Shown here: in pieces, positions 1 to 21,542 of the stretch
Numbering within the stretch: the first letter of the stretch is position 1
Layout: every line of letters begins with the position of its first letter
Source of the DNA: Datnioides undecimradiatus
Taxonomy: Eukaryota > Chordata > Actinopteri > Lobotiformes > Datnioididae
DNA: 64,000 nucleotides
Assembly: GCA_008933995.1 (NCBI GenBank)
Contig: WARS01000029.1
Span: forward strand, 15,127,131-15,191,130
Direction of reading: 5' to 3'
The notes under the pieces: model-generated
What the model saw: only the letters and a program-made list of their open reading frames with translations
Database searches by the model: none
What the model was told of the DNA's origin: nothing
Position numbers and translations under genes: made by a program

Positions 1-105
1 ACTGGTGAAACAGGAATCAGTGTGAAGTCAGGCTGGGATCAACCACAGGAATACTTGAAGAGTGTCTTTCTAAAAGAAAATATGCAAGTACATATGTGCT
101 ATTAC

Positions 106-290
106 CTGCATCTAAAGCTTTGATACAGAGGGTTGGTGAGCTGGCTGTTGCTGCAGCGCTGTGAGCCATGACTCTGACAGAATACTGCCTGTCAGGACTG
201 CTCATGGGGCCCGAGCAGTGTGTCTGATTTGTCCTGGTGCAGGTGAAGGCATGTTTGCCAAAAGAGTCACAGGATGGTTGGAATTTTGTC
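106..290 (-). CDS. Cytokine receptor coding exon 3 (end of domain 1)
   Basis: Acceptor TACACAG|GACAAA and donor GATGCAG|GTAATA. The open frame of 61 codons continues exon 2 through a split GT|G valine codon. It contains the FTC and THC cysteines, the NQT sequon and the last strands of the domain. It ends in phase 1, so a next exon must exist to the left of the window. Confidence 0.78.
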
Positions 291-2564
291 CTGTGTATAC
301 ACATAAATATATATATACATTAGCATTACAAGCATCTACACTATGCACATGTGGGGTCAGAGAAGGGGGAAAGGTACTAGACATTGTAAGTGTGATTTAG
401 TCAAGCTTTTCATTTAAATCAAGTATTTATGTTTTTTCTAATGGTTAATGTGAAAGACAATTACCTGACTTTTCATTTGACATACTTGCCCCCTAGCCCA
501 GGCTCTTGTTTTCATGGGTTTCCCCAAGATTTCTCGATACCTCTGTGAATCTATGTTTAGAAACAAGAAAACTGAACTGTACAGAGGAACCTACAGTAAC
601 CTTTGTGGATGTTTTTAGAAATGGTGGGAAGTAGACTACTTCCTGAATTGAAGTAGCCACATTTTTTCTATCGTTTTTTTCCTATTATAAATAGATAAAA
701 ATTAATCTAAAATGAATAATCAAATGTTGCTAATGCATAAGCATGCATTAGGTACACTGTTTTCAAGGAGAAGCATGTAAACAAGATCTTCATGAGGTTC
801 AGGAAACCAGTTGTAAACTATAGCTGTAAACAAGGGAAAGTGACTATTGGCTATTTGTTTTAGTGCCCTTCGGTGAGAAATTGAACTCCAAAATGCTGAC
901 TTTACTGGCTGGGTCTCACTTGTGAAAAAGTGTGATGAGGGTCATTTAAACTGACCTCATAATCATCTATACTACCAGAATTTACTGAAAATACATGCAT
1001 TAGCTGACAGTCTCATTGCCAGATCATGTGCAATTATTCTAAAGATGTATGTTGATGATATCTGCTGCTAAGTGTGTTAAATGTTTAACTGTGTTAAATA
1101 TTAATGTGTGAAAAGTCACTCAGCATCAATGATTCACAGATGCTGCAAGCAAAAGATGCAAAGATGTTTTTCCACTGTTGAACACATCCCAGGAATAATT
1201 AGACTGGACAGTTACCAAAAACCTCATCATCTCAAGTCTTACAGTGTGCTCTGGTTCCTGCAGTTTCCATGGATTGATGAGTTCAAAAGAAGTAAACCCT
1301 GTTTTGATTTATCAGCTGATGAAAGGCTTGGGCGTATCTTGAAATGAGTGTTTCAGTTTCCTTAATGCACTGAAGGCGTCTTGTGTGGAACTGCTGTACT
1401 GTGCTATTACAATAAACAGCATGTGAGGAGTAACTCTTACAAGTTGTAACTGTAAACCTCTTCATTCATCAAAACAATACAGTATTCACGATGAAACGCT
1501 CTCACTTCTTTGGCTTTGCCATTGTTCCTTAATCAGGTTAATCAGCTAACCCTCTGAGATCAAATATTATGAAATACAAATACATATGATGAGTATAAAC
1601 TCATACACGAGAAATGTTTCTCCTATTCCCTTTTCAGCTGACACACAGCTGAAATACCAAGCTGGGATGAAGAAAAACATATTTTTATGTGACAAAATCA
1701 GAGACAAACAATGGAAAAATCTTCACAGAGGGCCTGGGGATGTGAAATTATGGCAACATGACATTAAAACATATGATTTTATATTATTTAGAGACCAAAT
1801 GGACCTTCTGATAGACATTAGCAACTCTTGAGGATGTCTATGATAAATAGTTACAGTTTTCACATTTTTATCTCATCAATACACAAAGCACATCAATACC
1901 TTAATATATTCAGAATACCAGGATCAGGACCATAAAGTACTGCATTCCTGACCATGGTGGATACCATAAATGAGCATGGTCACAATCAATTTCAATGCAC
2001 TGCAGCTCGCTTAAACCACACTCTGGGCTTTCTAACAGATCTGTAAAGCGTTTAACTCCAGAGTAAAGTGCAAATTTTTGTACTGCAATCATTTCTGCAA
2101 AAACTTTGATCATCTTTGAGCATTTCTAAATACCGCGTGAAGTCACCTCCCCGTTTCAATGTGCTGAAACTATGGATAACTGATCTTACACATTGGCCTC
2201 TAAAGTATAGACGGTGTTAGCAGGAGCGTTCTTCCCTGGTGTCCACCAGCACGTCGCTTTATCATAGGCGATGAAGACACAGTTGGGCTGATTGGGGCTT
2301 GGGAGCAATTCTGCTGGGGTCAGAGGTAAGATGAATGTAACATTTCAGTAACGTCTATAGATGTCACTGACACAAGATATTATCACATTTTAAATCAGCC
2401 TAATGTGTAATATGATTACAGTTGTTTGCTAGCTGAGAAAAACAAAATCAATACAACTTTAATGTGAGAGGGGCATATTAAAGAGATACACAGTCTCTAC
2501 CTTCAGCAGCAGCACAACAAACACCAATGTAAAGTGCCAGCTGGGCCAGGTACACTTTGTCCAT
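106..2564 (-). CDS. Class I cytokine receptor, N-terminal part (3 exons, continues off left edge)
   Basis: Three minus-strand exons, 2501-2564, 2190-2313 and 106-290, join with matching phases and no stop to give about 124 residues. Residues 1-21 are a signal peptide (MDKVYLAQ, then a hydrophobic stretch ending in Ala-Ala-Ala). The rest is a cytokine-receptor first domain: a Cys pair (PNC and TCWW), a TPGKN turn, a VYTLEANV strand, a second Cys pair (FTC and THC), then a YSVRV strand and a SSPTLCI end. Two N-glycosylation sequons are visible, NVT and NQT. The signal peptide followed directly by this domain resembles IL-12R-beta, IL-27R-alpha, gp130-family or prolactin-receptor ectodomains. 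I cannot choose between them, and domain 2, any WSxWS box and the membrane segment lie beyond position 1. The gene lies downstream of mier2 on the same strand. Existence as a gene is well supported by the exon fit; the subfamily is open. Confidence 0.78.
291..2189 (-). other. Intron 2 of the cytokine receptor gene
   Basis: AT-rich with no recognised coding exon. An open frame at 1910-2113 has a few Cys/Trp residues, but its phase does not fit between exons 2 and 3. Confidence 0.55.
2190..2313 (-). CDS. Cytokine receptor coding exon 2 (start of domain 1)
   Basis: Acceptor GACCCCAG|CAGAA and donor AATGT|GTAAGA. The exon adds 2+120+2 bases, in phase with both neighbours. It carries the first Cys pair and the TCWW motif. 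Confidence 0.78.
2501..2564 (-). CDS. Cytokine receptor coding exon 1 (signal peptide)
   Basis: ATG at 2564-2562 sits in CAGCATGG. The exon encodes 21 residues plus one base and ends GAAG|GTAGAG. An out-of-frame ATG lies 10 bases upstream and opens a reading frame that overlaps the start. A possible acceptor (CACAG) near 2650 suggests a further upstream non-coding exon. Confidence 0.72.
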
Positions 2565-5412
2565 GCTGGAGCATAGGTAATATTCCTGAACTCCCTGACA
2601 GGAATCAGGTTTCTCTTCTTCTTTTCTAGGTCTGCTGGCTCTGCACTGTGCACATGGGACAAACATCAGTGGAGCTCAGATGATGCATGGAAGAACTTTG
2701 CAGTGGTTTTACTTAAAAATGTGTATGTGTCTTTCACATTTCCAGGTTTTATTTTCAAATGCTGTGATATAATCTGTAAAACTAAATGTCTTTCATTTGC
2801 AGAGGTGAGACAACTTGTGTTTACTGAATTACACTGGTGGAAGTATTTGGATCCTTTACTTGAGTAAATGCAGTAATAGCACATTGAGAATTTACTATTA
2901 CAAAATAAAAGTCCTGGATTCAAAACTTTATCTAAGTGAGGGTACAACTCAGTATGAGGTTTTACTGCTAGATCAAGTTTTTTGGGATTAACACTGCTGA
3001 AATAATGCGTATGTTGCATTTTACTGTACTGAGCTTATTTAAACTACTTTATATACTGTTTGGAAGTTTAATCTACAGCAATGTATCATCAAATAGAGAT
3101 CATCACATATTTGTGGTGTTATTTCCCAGTGAGAACCACAATCAACTTTTCAAGGTTACAATTTTGAGCTTTATAATGATGTATACATCATAAAGCTGTC
3201 ATCCAAATGTGGAATAAAAAACAAACAAACAAACAATATTTGTTGTATACTCTGACCACAGCTCTGTGCTGCACTCTAAATTTACTGGAAAAGAATTTAA
3301 AAACTTCATAAAATGGAAACACTCGAGTAAAATACCTCCAATTTGTACTTTTAATGTAATTAGTTTACATTAAACCTCTGCTGAATTGTCTGAATTTAAG
3401 CTCAGTGTAACAAATACATGTATGTGATCGTATTTTATAGTAACTTTATGCACAACACCCTAAGTCACCGTGCAGGTAATATAACTTAAAAACTTGGAAA
3501 AAGTCGGTCAGTATTTTGGAAAATAAATTCTCACCTTGAAACACTGGTGTAAAATGTCTCCTTCCTGGTGGTCAGCGTACCAGCTAACCCTGTTGAAAGA
3601 AGAAAGTAAACCTCCAGAGTAACTTCCCAAACAGATAGGAGTGTGTAATCTCCGTTTTTGCTGTCAGTCTCTGTCGATTGATCGTTTTATCCAGAGGAGG
3701 GATACTCTGCTTCCGTCACAGCCACAGCAGGGTGATAGCGCCCCCCTCTGGGTCAAGGTGGACTTTTCGATGCTACAGTGGTGGTTTGTGTACGGAGGCC
3801 CAGTAGTGACAAAACCTTTCAGTCAGACTCAGGTATATAAAAGTCAGTAGTTGTCACTGTGATGATCATTAAAAACAACAGCGAACGATTATTTTAGCTT
3901 TGTTTGTTAATTCACATTATTTTTTTAATGTGTGTTCATGTATTTCAAACACTAAAGAAAACTTTTACAGGAAAAAAACTGAATACAATTGAAAATCTAA
4001 TTTTTAGCATAGACTTTTCCCAAGTTCATCCCCTTTACTTGAGAAAAGTCATAACACACCAGTTTAAAAATACTCTGTGACACAAGCGTAATTCCTATTT
4101 TTCAAATCATACTTAGGTAGAACTACAGATGTGTTAACATCAAAATATACTTTTACCAAAAGTAAAAGTACACATTATGTAAATGACCCATTTTAGAAAA
4201 ATACATATCATACTGCGTTATACTTATTGATGCATTGATGTGTAAGCTAGTAGGTGTACGGATACTTTACATAATGCTTGGTAGCTGTGTCAATAACAAA
4301 ATATAATTTATCTGATTTATAATTTGAATTATTTAGTGTTTTTATAAAAAGTGCAACATTTGCCACAAACATGTAGCGAAGAAGAAGTAGATGGAAATTA
4401 CCCCCAAAATTGCAGGTGATAATAAATTAATTATAATAAATAAGTAATTTAAGAAAATAATAAATAATACTTGAGTAAATTGTACGCAGTTACTTTCCAC
4501 CACTGTGTATGACCAGGTTGGGTATTAGTTTAGTTTTCAATGTTAGAGGAGGCCTTGAGTAATCAATAACCAGTAATCAGTGTGTGTCAGTGGTTCTACA
4601 TTAAGTTAGAGACGGTGCCTTCAGGTGCGATCATGTTTGCAGTCTTTATGAGGAGAGAACACAGACACATTGCAATAGCAATAGTGGCTAAGAGGTTCTT
4701 CTAAACAACTATCTGCTGTGACAAAGTAACTAAGGCACTGGAACTCATTTCCTCCCAGCTGAACCTTTAAATTAATTGCCAAACACAAATGTTACAGTAC
4801 GTGATTATTCCCTGCTAATATGATGATGTCACATACAAGTACAGGTGCTGTATCGGCTTTTAAAAAAAAAAACTCCACTAAAGCAATGCATTTTAATATT
4901 TCACCTATGTTCATTTTAATCATTTTTTACAAAATATAATTATAAACACAACATATCAGAAGCAAGACAATATACAAATTGCTAAAAATAAAAGTAAAAA
5001 TAACAAATTAACAAAAAGGCAGTGACTCAGCGCCTTTTCCTGCCTTTTCCTCATGATCTTATCCTGAACCCACCTAATGTAAACAGTCAAAGATGAAACA
5101 AACAGCCAAACCAATCTGAAACCAGCATGACTTTTAACAGGATTACAGGAAGAGCTCCCATGTTTACAGACAGAAACAAACAATAAATAGAAGGACAGAC
5201 TGAAGGAAGTATGCGGGTCTGAATCCCTTCCTTCCCTGTAACTTTTCCTTTATACCTCTTTAGAGACAGTATGACTAAAATATACTGACATGCAGAGGAA
5301 AATGGCACGTGTAAATATGAATTAAAGAACAAAGTAATTATTTTATGAAATGACTAAATTAATTAAGGATGAGAGAAATCTTAAAGCTCATCCTTTTTTT
5401 GTGTAACATAAT
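2565..5412. other. Spacer upstream of the cytokine receptor, rich in repeat remnants
   Basis: Mostly AT-rich. It holds hAT-like repeat remnants (entered separately). A possible minus-strand non-coding 5' exon ends near 3536 at TTTCAAG|GTGAGA, followed upstream (about 3640-3790) by slightly GC-richer sequence that could be a promoter. No coding exon recognised. Confidence 0.4.
2831..4506. repeat. Teleost hAT-like non-autonomous element remnants
   Basis: The left part starts CACTGGTGGAAG, followed by TTTACTTGAGTAAA. The right end is TACTTGAGTAAA, then CAGTTACTTTCCACCACTG. These are the opposite ends of a repeat type very common in percomorph genomes. Flanking 8-base sequences do not match and the middle looks unrelated, so this is probably two broken copies and not one 1.7 kb insertion. 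Confidence 0.5.
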
Positions 5413-5713
5413 TTTAAAGCTATAGTGCCTGACTTTGATAAATGAACATCCGTTGTATTCCAGCCAAACTAGTTTACACAATGCCGATTAAGCCTCCTAC
5501 AGCCAGTTAAATCTCTCTGTATTTCACAGTATATGGAGTAAATAAATCTGGTGTGATGCATTTTATGTCACTGATTGGTTCGTCAGAGTTTAAAGCAACC
5601 ATAGAGACATTGTGGGGTGGAGCCCCGGGGCGTCAAAAGCACACCAACAGTGTTTGTGTAATTACTATTGCTGCCAGAAGGGGGAGACAAAAATCCCACA
5701 CTAAAGCTTTAAA
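5413..5713. mobile_element. Non-autonomous DNA element of about 300 bp (MITE-like)
   Basis: Bounded by imperfect terminal inverted repeats: TTTAAAGCTATAGTG at 5413-5427 and the inverse of TTTAAAGCTTTAGTG at 5699-5713, 14 of 15 bases matching. The interior (a GCCAGAAGGGGGAGAC block, then TCCCACACT) matches a teleost interspersed repeat I recognise. No transposase. The small plus-strand open frame inside is incidental. Confidence 0.75.
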
Positions 5714-7342
5714 AAAAAAATCAAATATTCAAATCATTCATCCAACCTTGAAATGACAGAATCTTTTGGAATATGAAACTGTAGGTTTAACTGTTTGATG
5801 TCTGTATTTATTTGTCTGTAGCTCCCGCTGTGCTTTCAAAAAAGATAAGAAATACGATGAGATGTTCAAAATGCACTCATTTCAGTATTAATGTTTGCAA
5901 CATTGGTTAGAAAAAGTTGAGAATCTCTTATGCAGTTGTTAACAAGAGATAGTATTATAAAAAGCACATGCATGTGTGACATTTTAAAGTATATTTCGGT
6001 TTTTCTGTCAGAGGTCAATGAAGGAAACATTTCAAAGGTTAAAGAGATTTGTTTAATCCATGATGCAGTTTCGATCAGCCACTGAATTGGATGTTGCTTG
6101 GATGCAAGGTGTCATCCATGTCAAGATGATTTTTTTAAGTTTTACGCACCAACAAGCATCTTCATCCATCTTCATGCAATAAGCTTCTAATAATCACTTT
6201 TCTATCTGATCGGATATGTATGACACCAGTCCAGAGTCAGTGACTGACTCGCTGATTAATGGTCTTGGATATCATTAAAGTTGTAGAACCTGAGAAACTT
6301 GTAGCATTCAGTGACTTATGATGTCTTACTGAAGTACATTTTACATTTACGTTTTATTTTATGCCCATTCTGCATGTCAGACAGGCTATTAATGATACTA
6401 AATTTTCAAGATGATAGAAAAAGGTGATCAGAAATGTCAACAAAGCACTGCACCTTTATAAGTCTCTAAATGTAAAATTTCAAAATGAACAACAAGGATG
6501 AAAACCTTCACAAAAGACTAAAAATAAAACCTGCACAGAGATTGCGCTCCTTTTCATCCAAACATGTTCAGATCTCAACCTTGGAAAACGTTTTTTAGTT
6601 TCAGATCTTCACATCTGAACCAAATATCGTCTCTTTTGACAAAAGTTTTCAGACATTTGGAAGGAAAGAGGCAGGAAATGAAAAACAAAACAGACATGTG
6701 GACCTAAAAAGGGAGAGCCAATTACAGACTTAATGTTTAAGCTACATACTCTATCGTTTCAGGCGGATATCAAATGGCTGCAGCAGCAATAGTATTGAGC
6801 AGTATGCAGAAAATAAGTAAAGAAACAGCTCTTGCTGGAAGAGGTTGTGAAGAAGAGCAGCAGTCAAACTTTTCTATCCTCATAAATTAAAAAACAAAGC
6901 AGTGGTTACCATGTTTTAGAAAAAATAGGCTGCTAACAACTTGCACTAGGGGTTTGTTTGCATGTTCACTGCAGCTCTCCTCACCTGCACTGTGCTTTCA
7001 AATGTAAGTATGCATCCATTATAGCCAATCAATAACATTGCCATGGTGCGGGTTGTGGTAATAAACGGTTAATAAACACATAATCAACACCCGAAAATGG
7101 TGATGAACACCCGTCATTCCACAAAGGACAAAGGGTTCAAGTGTCTCAGTTTCAAAAGAGGGTTCAGACAGATGAATACACCCCCCCCTCCCGCCCCAAG
7201 CACAGGTAGTAGGTCCACCCTATTTCACAAAGTTATGTAAATGCACTTTTTGTCCTGTGTCTTCAAGCCTGGTGTCAATACCAACACCAATATCCACACA
7301 GGGCAAATCATGAAGAGTACCACTCAGTTTTGATTTTCCCCC
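5714..7342 (-). other. Probable mier2 3' UTR and downstream flank
   Basis: No coding exon. Candidate minus-strand AATAAA signals lie near 6352 and 5806, giving 3' UTRs of about 1.0 or 1.5 kb. Which one is used cannot be read from the sequence. Confidence 0.4.
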
Positions 7343-17124
<9,782 letters not shown>

Positions 17125-19027
17125 TCCGTTTCTGCGCAAGCTGCCTATTGCCCGGATGTTGTAGGTCTGCTCCTCTGTACAGCTCCGTTTATTGCCGCAA
17201 CGATTCAGCAGCAGCGACTGAGCTACAGTTGGGTGCACAGTTAACTTATTAATGGTTATGTCGAAGCTTTTTTTAACTATTTTTTTTTATTTTTTACTTT
17301 TTTTTTTAAATTTCCCCATAGTTCTGATAAGTTCACTCCCACCGGTATCACGTCAAAAATAACCTTTAGTAATGCAATAAATAATTTAAAAAAACAAAGT
17401 TCTTTTAAGAACAACGAGACTTAAAATCATATTTAATACATGTCTGCGCTCTTATATGCCTTTAAAATCTTCCCCGACCCCCAGTGCGTGCAGTGGTTTG
17501 CAATGAATATACTGTTGAAGATAAACTTAAACGTCATGGTGCTTATATGCTCGTGCTGAATACGTGAACTAGGGAGGGACACGGCATGGTTAAAACAGAT
17601 AAAGACATAAGACCCTGTCCTCGGCCAATGACTGCTTACAGCTTAGGAGATAGGACGCTGGGTTAATGTATGTGTTGACCAACACGTGACATTACTCAAC
17701 CACAACAAACAAACAGATCATATGATGATGATTCAGTTTCTGTCCAATGTTTAGTGCGTTACAGAGGCTACAAATAAGTTTTCATATCATTGCCACTCTT
17801 CAAGTGAAAATACACAACATAGGGTAAAGCACAATCAGACAAAATCAAAATGTTTTTCATTTATATAAATGATAACAACTGCAAATAGTATAGATTTTAA
17901 ATCATGGAGTTTTTTCTTCCTTTTACAAACTTAGTTAACTGATTACAGTTTACTGTTGGGTATATAAATCATTTTTATAAAAGCAAAAATGAAGAGAAGC
18001 CAAGAAAAGGCATCACACTAGCTTGTCTCATTAGTTCTTTGACATCTGGATCTTATTTTAGATATATGGTAGTTTTGGGCCCTATATGGACCATAGCAGG
18101 CCTGACCACTCTTATTCCCAGAAGTGAATAATGTTGAAATATCCATGTAGATGTCCTTCTGCTTCAACTTGATGTTGTTGAATTTAAAGTGTTTGTACAT
18201 TTAAGTTAAGTAACAGTGGCTCGCTAAAGAAGTTCCCATGCAAAACTAAATGTGCACTTTACAAAACAGCTTCACATCATTTTCAGAACACCCAGCCCTT
18301 TCTCATGAAGAGGATATTTACTTATTGCTGTGTCTATGTTTATTACCCTGTTTCATGTACCCACATATTTATCATATAGGATTTAATAACGCATGAGGGA
18401 AAGTACTCTCCTCTGAAACTATTAAATCATTGCAAAAGCACTTTAGTGCAGCAAATCAGCACAGTTGTAATTTGATTTGTTCCAGCTTTGCAGCTGTCAA
18501 CATCACCTCAGTCATTACGCGTCAGAAGGTATTGCAGAGAAAAGAACTGTGTTTGTGTTCAACAAAAGACTAAACCACACAGAGAAAACAGAACACATTT
18601 TGCTTGTGAGGAGAGTGTCACTGCATGTTTCAGGTTAACTGGCTCAGAGTTGGTTTGTTTTTACCGCACAAAAACTTTGTATTAATAAATGTCATGAGAA
18701 GGTTTGTATTTTGGAATTTTTTGGTGTGAGTCGTTGAAAGTAGGTCAAATTAAACGTGAGCTTGTCTAATTGGTTTTCATTGTTTCTCAGCGCAAAGGGC
18801 ATCGAGCTGATAAGTTGGCTTAGCCATTTAGTAGTAGTAAGCAAGAGTTATCCACGATAAGGATATGTACCCTAAAGGGTAAACATGGTATCTGTACTGA
18901 ACAACTAAAGTATACCTATTGGAAATCAGTTCAGAGGTACACTATTTTCATACTGTGTAGGTGACAGCATAACAAGAAGTTGCTGACCTCTTGCTGACCA
19001 AACTTTTTCCTGTGGGTCGTGATTCAC

Positions 19028-19031
<4 letters not shown>

Positions 19032-19059
<28 letters not shown>
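19032..19059. repeat. (CA)n microsatellite
   Basis: About 14 uninterrupted CA units followed by a short TA run. Confidence 0.9.
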
Positions 19060-19064
<5 letters not shown>

Positions 19065-21015
19065 CTGCACCTTTAATTAATGTCTATTGACTAATAATGT
19101 GTAAATAGCAGTCTGCATCAGGATAGTATAAGCATTCATTCAATGGCACTAGGGGACCTCTCCTCTCTTTACATGCCCACAGGGAAAGGGTTTTTGTCAG
19201 GTTATGCATGTGAGGGCGGTTTGTTGTGTCTCCTGTCTTTTTAGGGTCTTCAGTTGTGTGTGTCTGTGTATGTGTGTTTCATTTGTGAATAAGAAAAGCT
19301 ATTCAGGCTTTGTTTGTGGTGTGTACTCTGTGTTTTGAGCTTTTCAAGAGGAGAAAGAAAAGTAACATTTTGTATAATAGCCCATACATGTAGTATGTAT
19401 GTAGTATAATTCTGTGTTATAACCGGTAACCACTATACACATTCACAGAGTTGTATTCTCTTTTGTTTCTTTTGTGCTGTATCACGCAGGCAAACAACAG
19501 ACTTGAACAGACTTGAACAACTGGATTGAAATTAAACAGAAAGTAACAACAGATCCATTTGCAGAGTTCATAAAGGAAGAATATATTTATAATGCATATT
19601 GGGGTGATGTTTATGCTGTTGTGTCTGTCCAAAGCCTTCAGTTATATCACAAGTTTCATTTGTTGATGGAGTTTGCTCTGCTGTTATGAACATACCACTT
19701 TGCTGTGTTTTCAGGACTTCTTGTCCACTTTGGCATGAAAATTCTTTTGTGACCTTGAAAATAATAGTTTTACAAAGGAATCCCAACCAAAGGACAACTC
19801 ACTAGCTTTTCCAAAACACAGGCGAGAAGTCCTGAGCTGAAGCTTTCTTGTGAACCATCTCTATGGAAATTAAGCAAACATAACAGTCTGTACTGTGATT
19901 GAAACCTCAAGAAAAAAGTCAGTAAGTGAACCTTGAGTTTGGATTGTTTTGTACAGACTTCAAGGTCAAGATTGAACAAGAAAGAGATAAGTTCAAGACA
20001 AGATTATAATAAAAAGCTTTTGTGGTTGTACCTGAATACACTGGGAATGTCAAAGTTTGGTTGTATGGCTTGTAAAGGTTCTAAAGGCTGGCACTCTGTA
20101 TTGAGAAACAAAACAAGAACTGGGAAAAGGGGTTATTGTGGAATTCAAACAATAGTTATGCTGTATGGTTGTAAAATTAGGAACTTAGAACAGTGCTGGG
20201 GGAGACCTTGAAGGATGCTTATGCAAATATAGATGGCAGAATGTCTTCAGGATATATGCCTGAGCATTTTTGTGTGCACACTCCAGGTGAATGGAGAAAT
20301 TTTGGCATTGTGTATTTGTCTGGTATTATTAGCAGTAACTCATTGATTGGTGAAGTTAAGTATGAGCTCTCTATGGTAGGCTGTGTAGAGCTGTGTGTTT
20401 TTTTAGTGTTCACTGGGGTGTAAAAACTTACTTTTATGTGACTGTTTGATTGCAACCGGAGAGTGGATTGTTAATGTAGAACAGTTGCAATGAAGACTTT
20501 GGTCCATAGGGTGCAGTGTGGACATGTTCTCCGTGCATTAGTAGTTAAGAACTTGCGGTGAATCATGGGGAACTGGGCACTGAACCATGACCCATAACAC
20601 CATGCTGTGGCAGGGAGCACCATCCGTGTTCCCAGTGATGAAAGGCAGATGTGAAGCAGACATTATGCTTAGCTGCTGACAATAGTTTTGTTTTTATGCC
20701 TGTTTGTCAGCCGGTCTTCCCTTTTAGATGCCTGATCCTTCTCTGCTGTTCCTCTTTGTTCCACATTTACTGAGAAGCTTACTGCATGTTCTGCGGTCTG
20801 CTATGCTGTTGTTGTAATGTGTTAAACCTATAAATAGCACATTCCATCATGGCTCTCTTCATTATTTGGTCTGTGCTTTGTGACTTACACCCACAAATAA
20901 AGGAATAAATTTTCTGTATAATAAATATAATTGTAAAACAACTGGTTTACTGTTTCCTGGATGCTACTACGACTGATTTCCCATGTCCTGGATATGTGTA
21001 TGCATCCATTGCTGG

Positions 21016-21030
21016 GTTGCCTATGGCAAC
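21016..21030. promoter_or_regulatory. X-box-like palindrome (RFX site candidate)
   Basis: GTTGCC-TAT-GGCAAC is a perfect 6-bp inverted repeat with a 3-base spacer and fits the RFX X-box consensus. No gene start is nearby. Confidence 0.4.
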
Positions 21031-21487
21031 CACTGGCTGTCACAAGAGTCAACCACAAACTGAGATGTCATCCATACAGTATGTCACCAAAATGTGTGAT
21101 CCCATGGGTCGTTGTTGATGTCATCATGTGACACTGTATGTAGCTGTTTATGACCAAAGTATGTTAATGATTTTTTTTTTGCCATAAGAAAATTTAATTA
21201 TCATGTGTTGCTTTAATTATTTTACTGTACTGCACTATTGACAAAATATGTCATTATGGTCTTGACAAACATGACAACAGTTTTGCAATTGAAACTAAGC
21301 CATGCACCATGTTTGTTCAATCAGAAATGAATTCACATCTAATGTAGCTCCTATTTGACCAACAAATTAGAAAAGAATGGTAGGAAAGAGTCATTTCCTC
21401 ATACCTCAGGTTACTTCCCACACATTCTTGGTGTTTGAGATGGTCAGCACTAAAACACAAAAAACATGGTTATCATCTTCTTGGACC

Positions 21488-21539
<52 letters not shown>
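21488..21539. repeat. (AC)n microsatellite
   Basis: About 25 uninterrupted AC units in the spacer. Confidence 0.95.

Positions 21540-21542
<3 letters not shown>

Noticed and set aside
1910-2113. Extra cytokine-receptor exon in intron 2
   Set aside because: Some Cys and Trp residues suggested it, but the phase reached from exon 2 gives a stop, and exon 3 at 106-290 completes the domain perfectly.
19933-20423. Two adjacent plus-strand open frames in the spacer
   Set aside because: Composition like the surrounding spacer, no recognised domain, no splice signals joining them.
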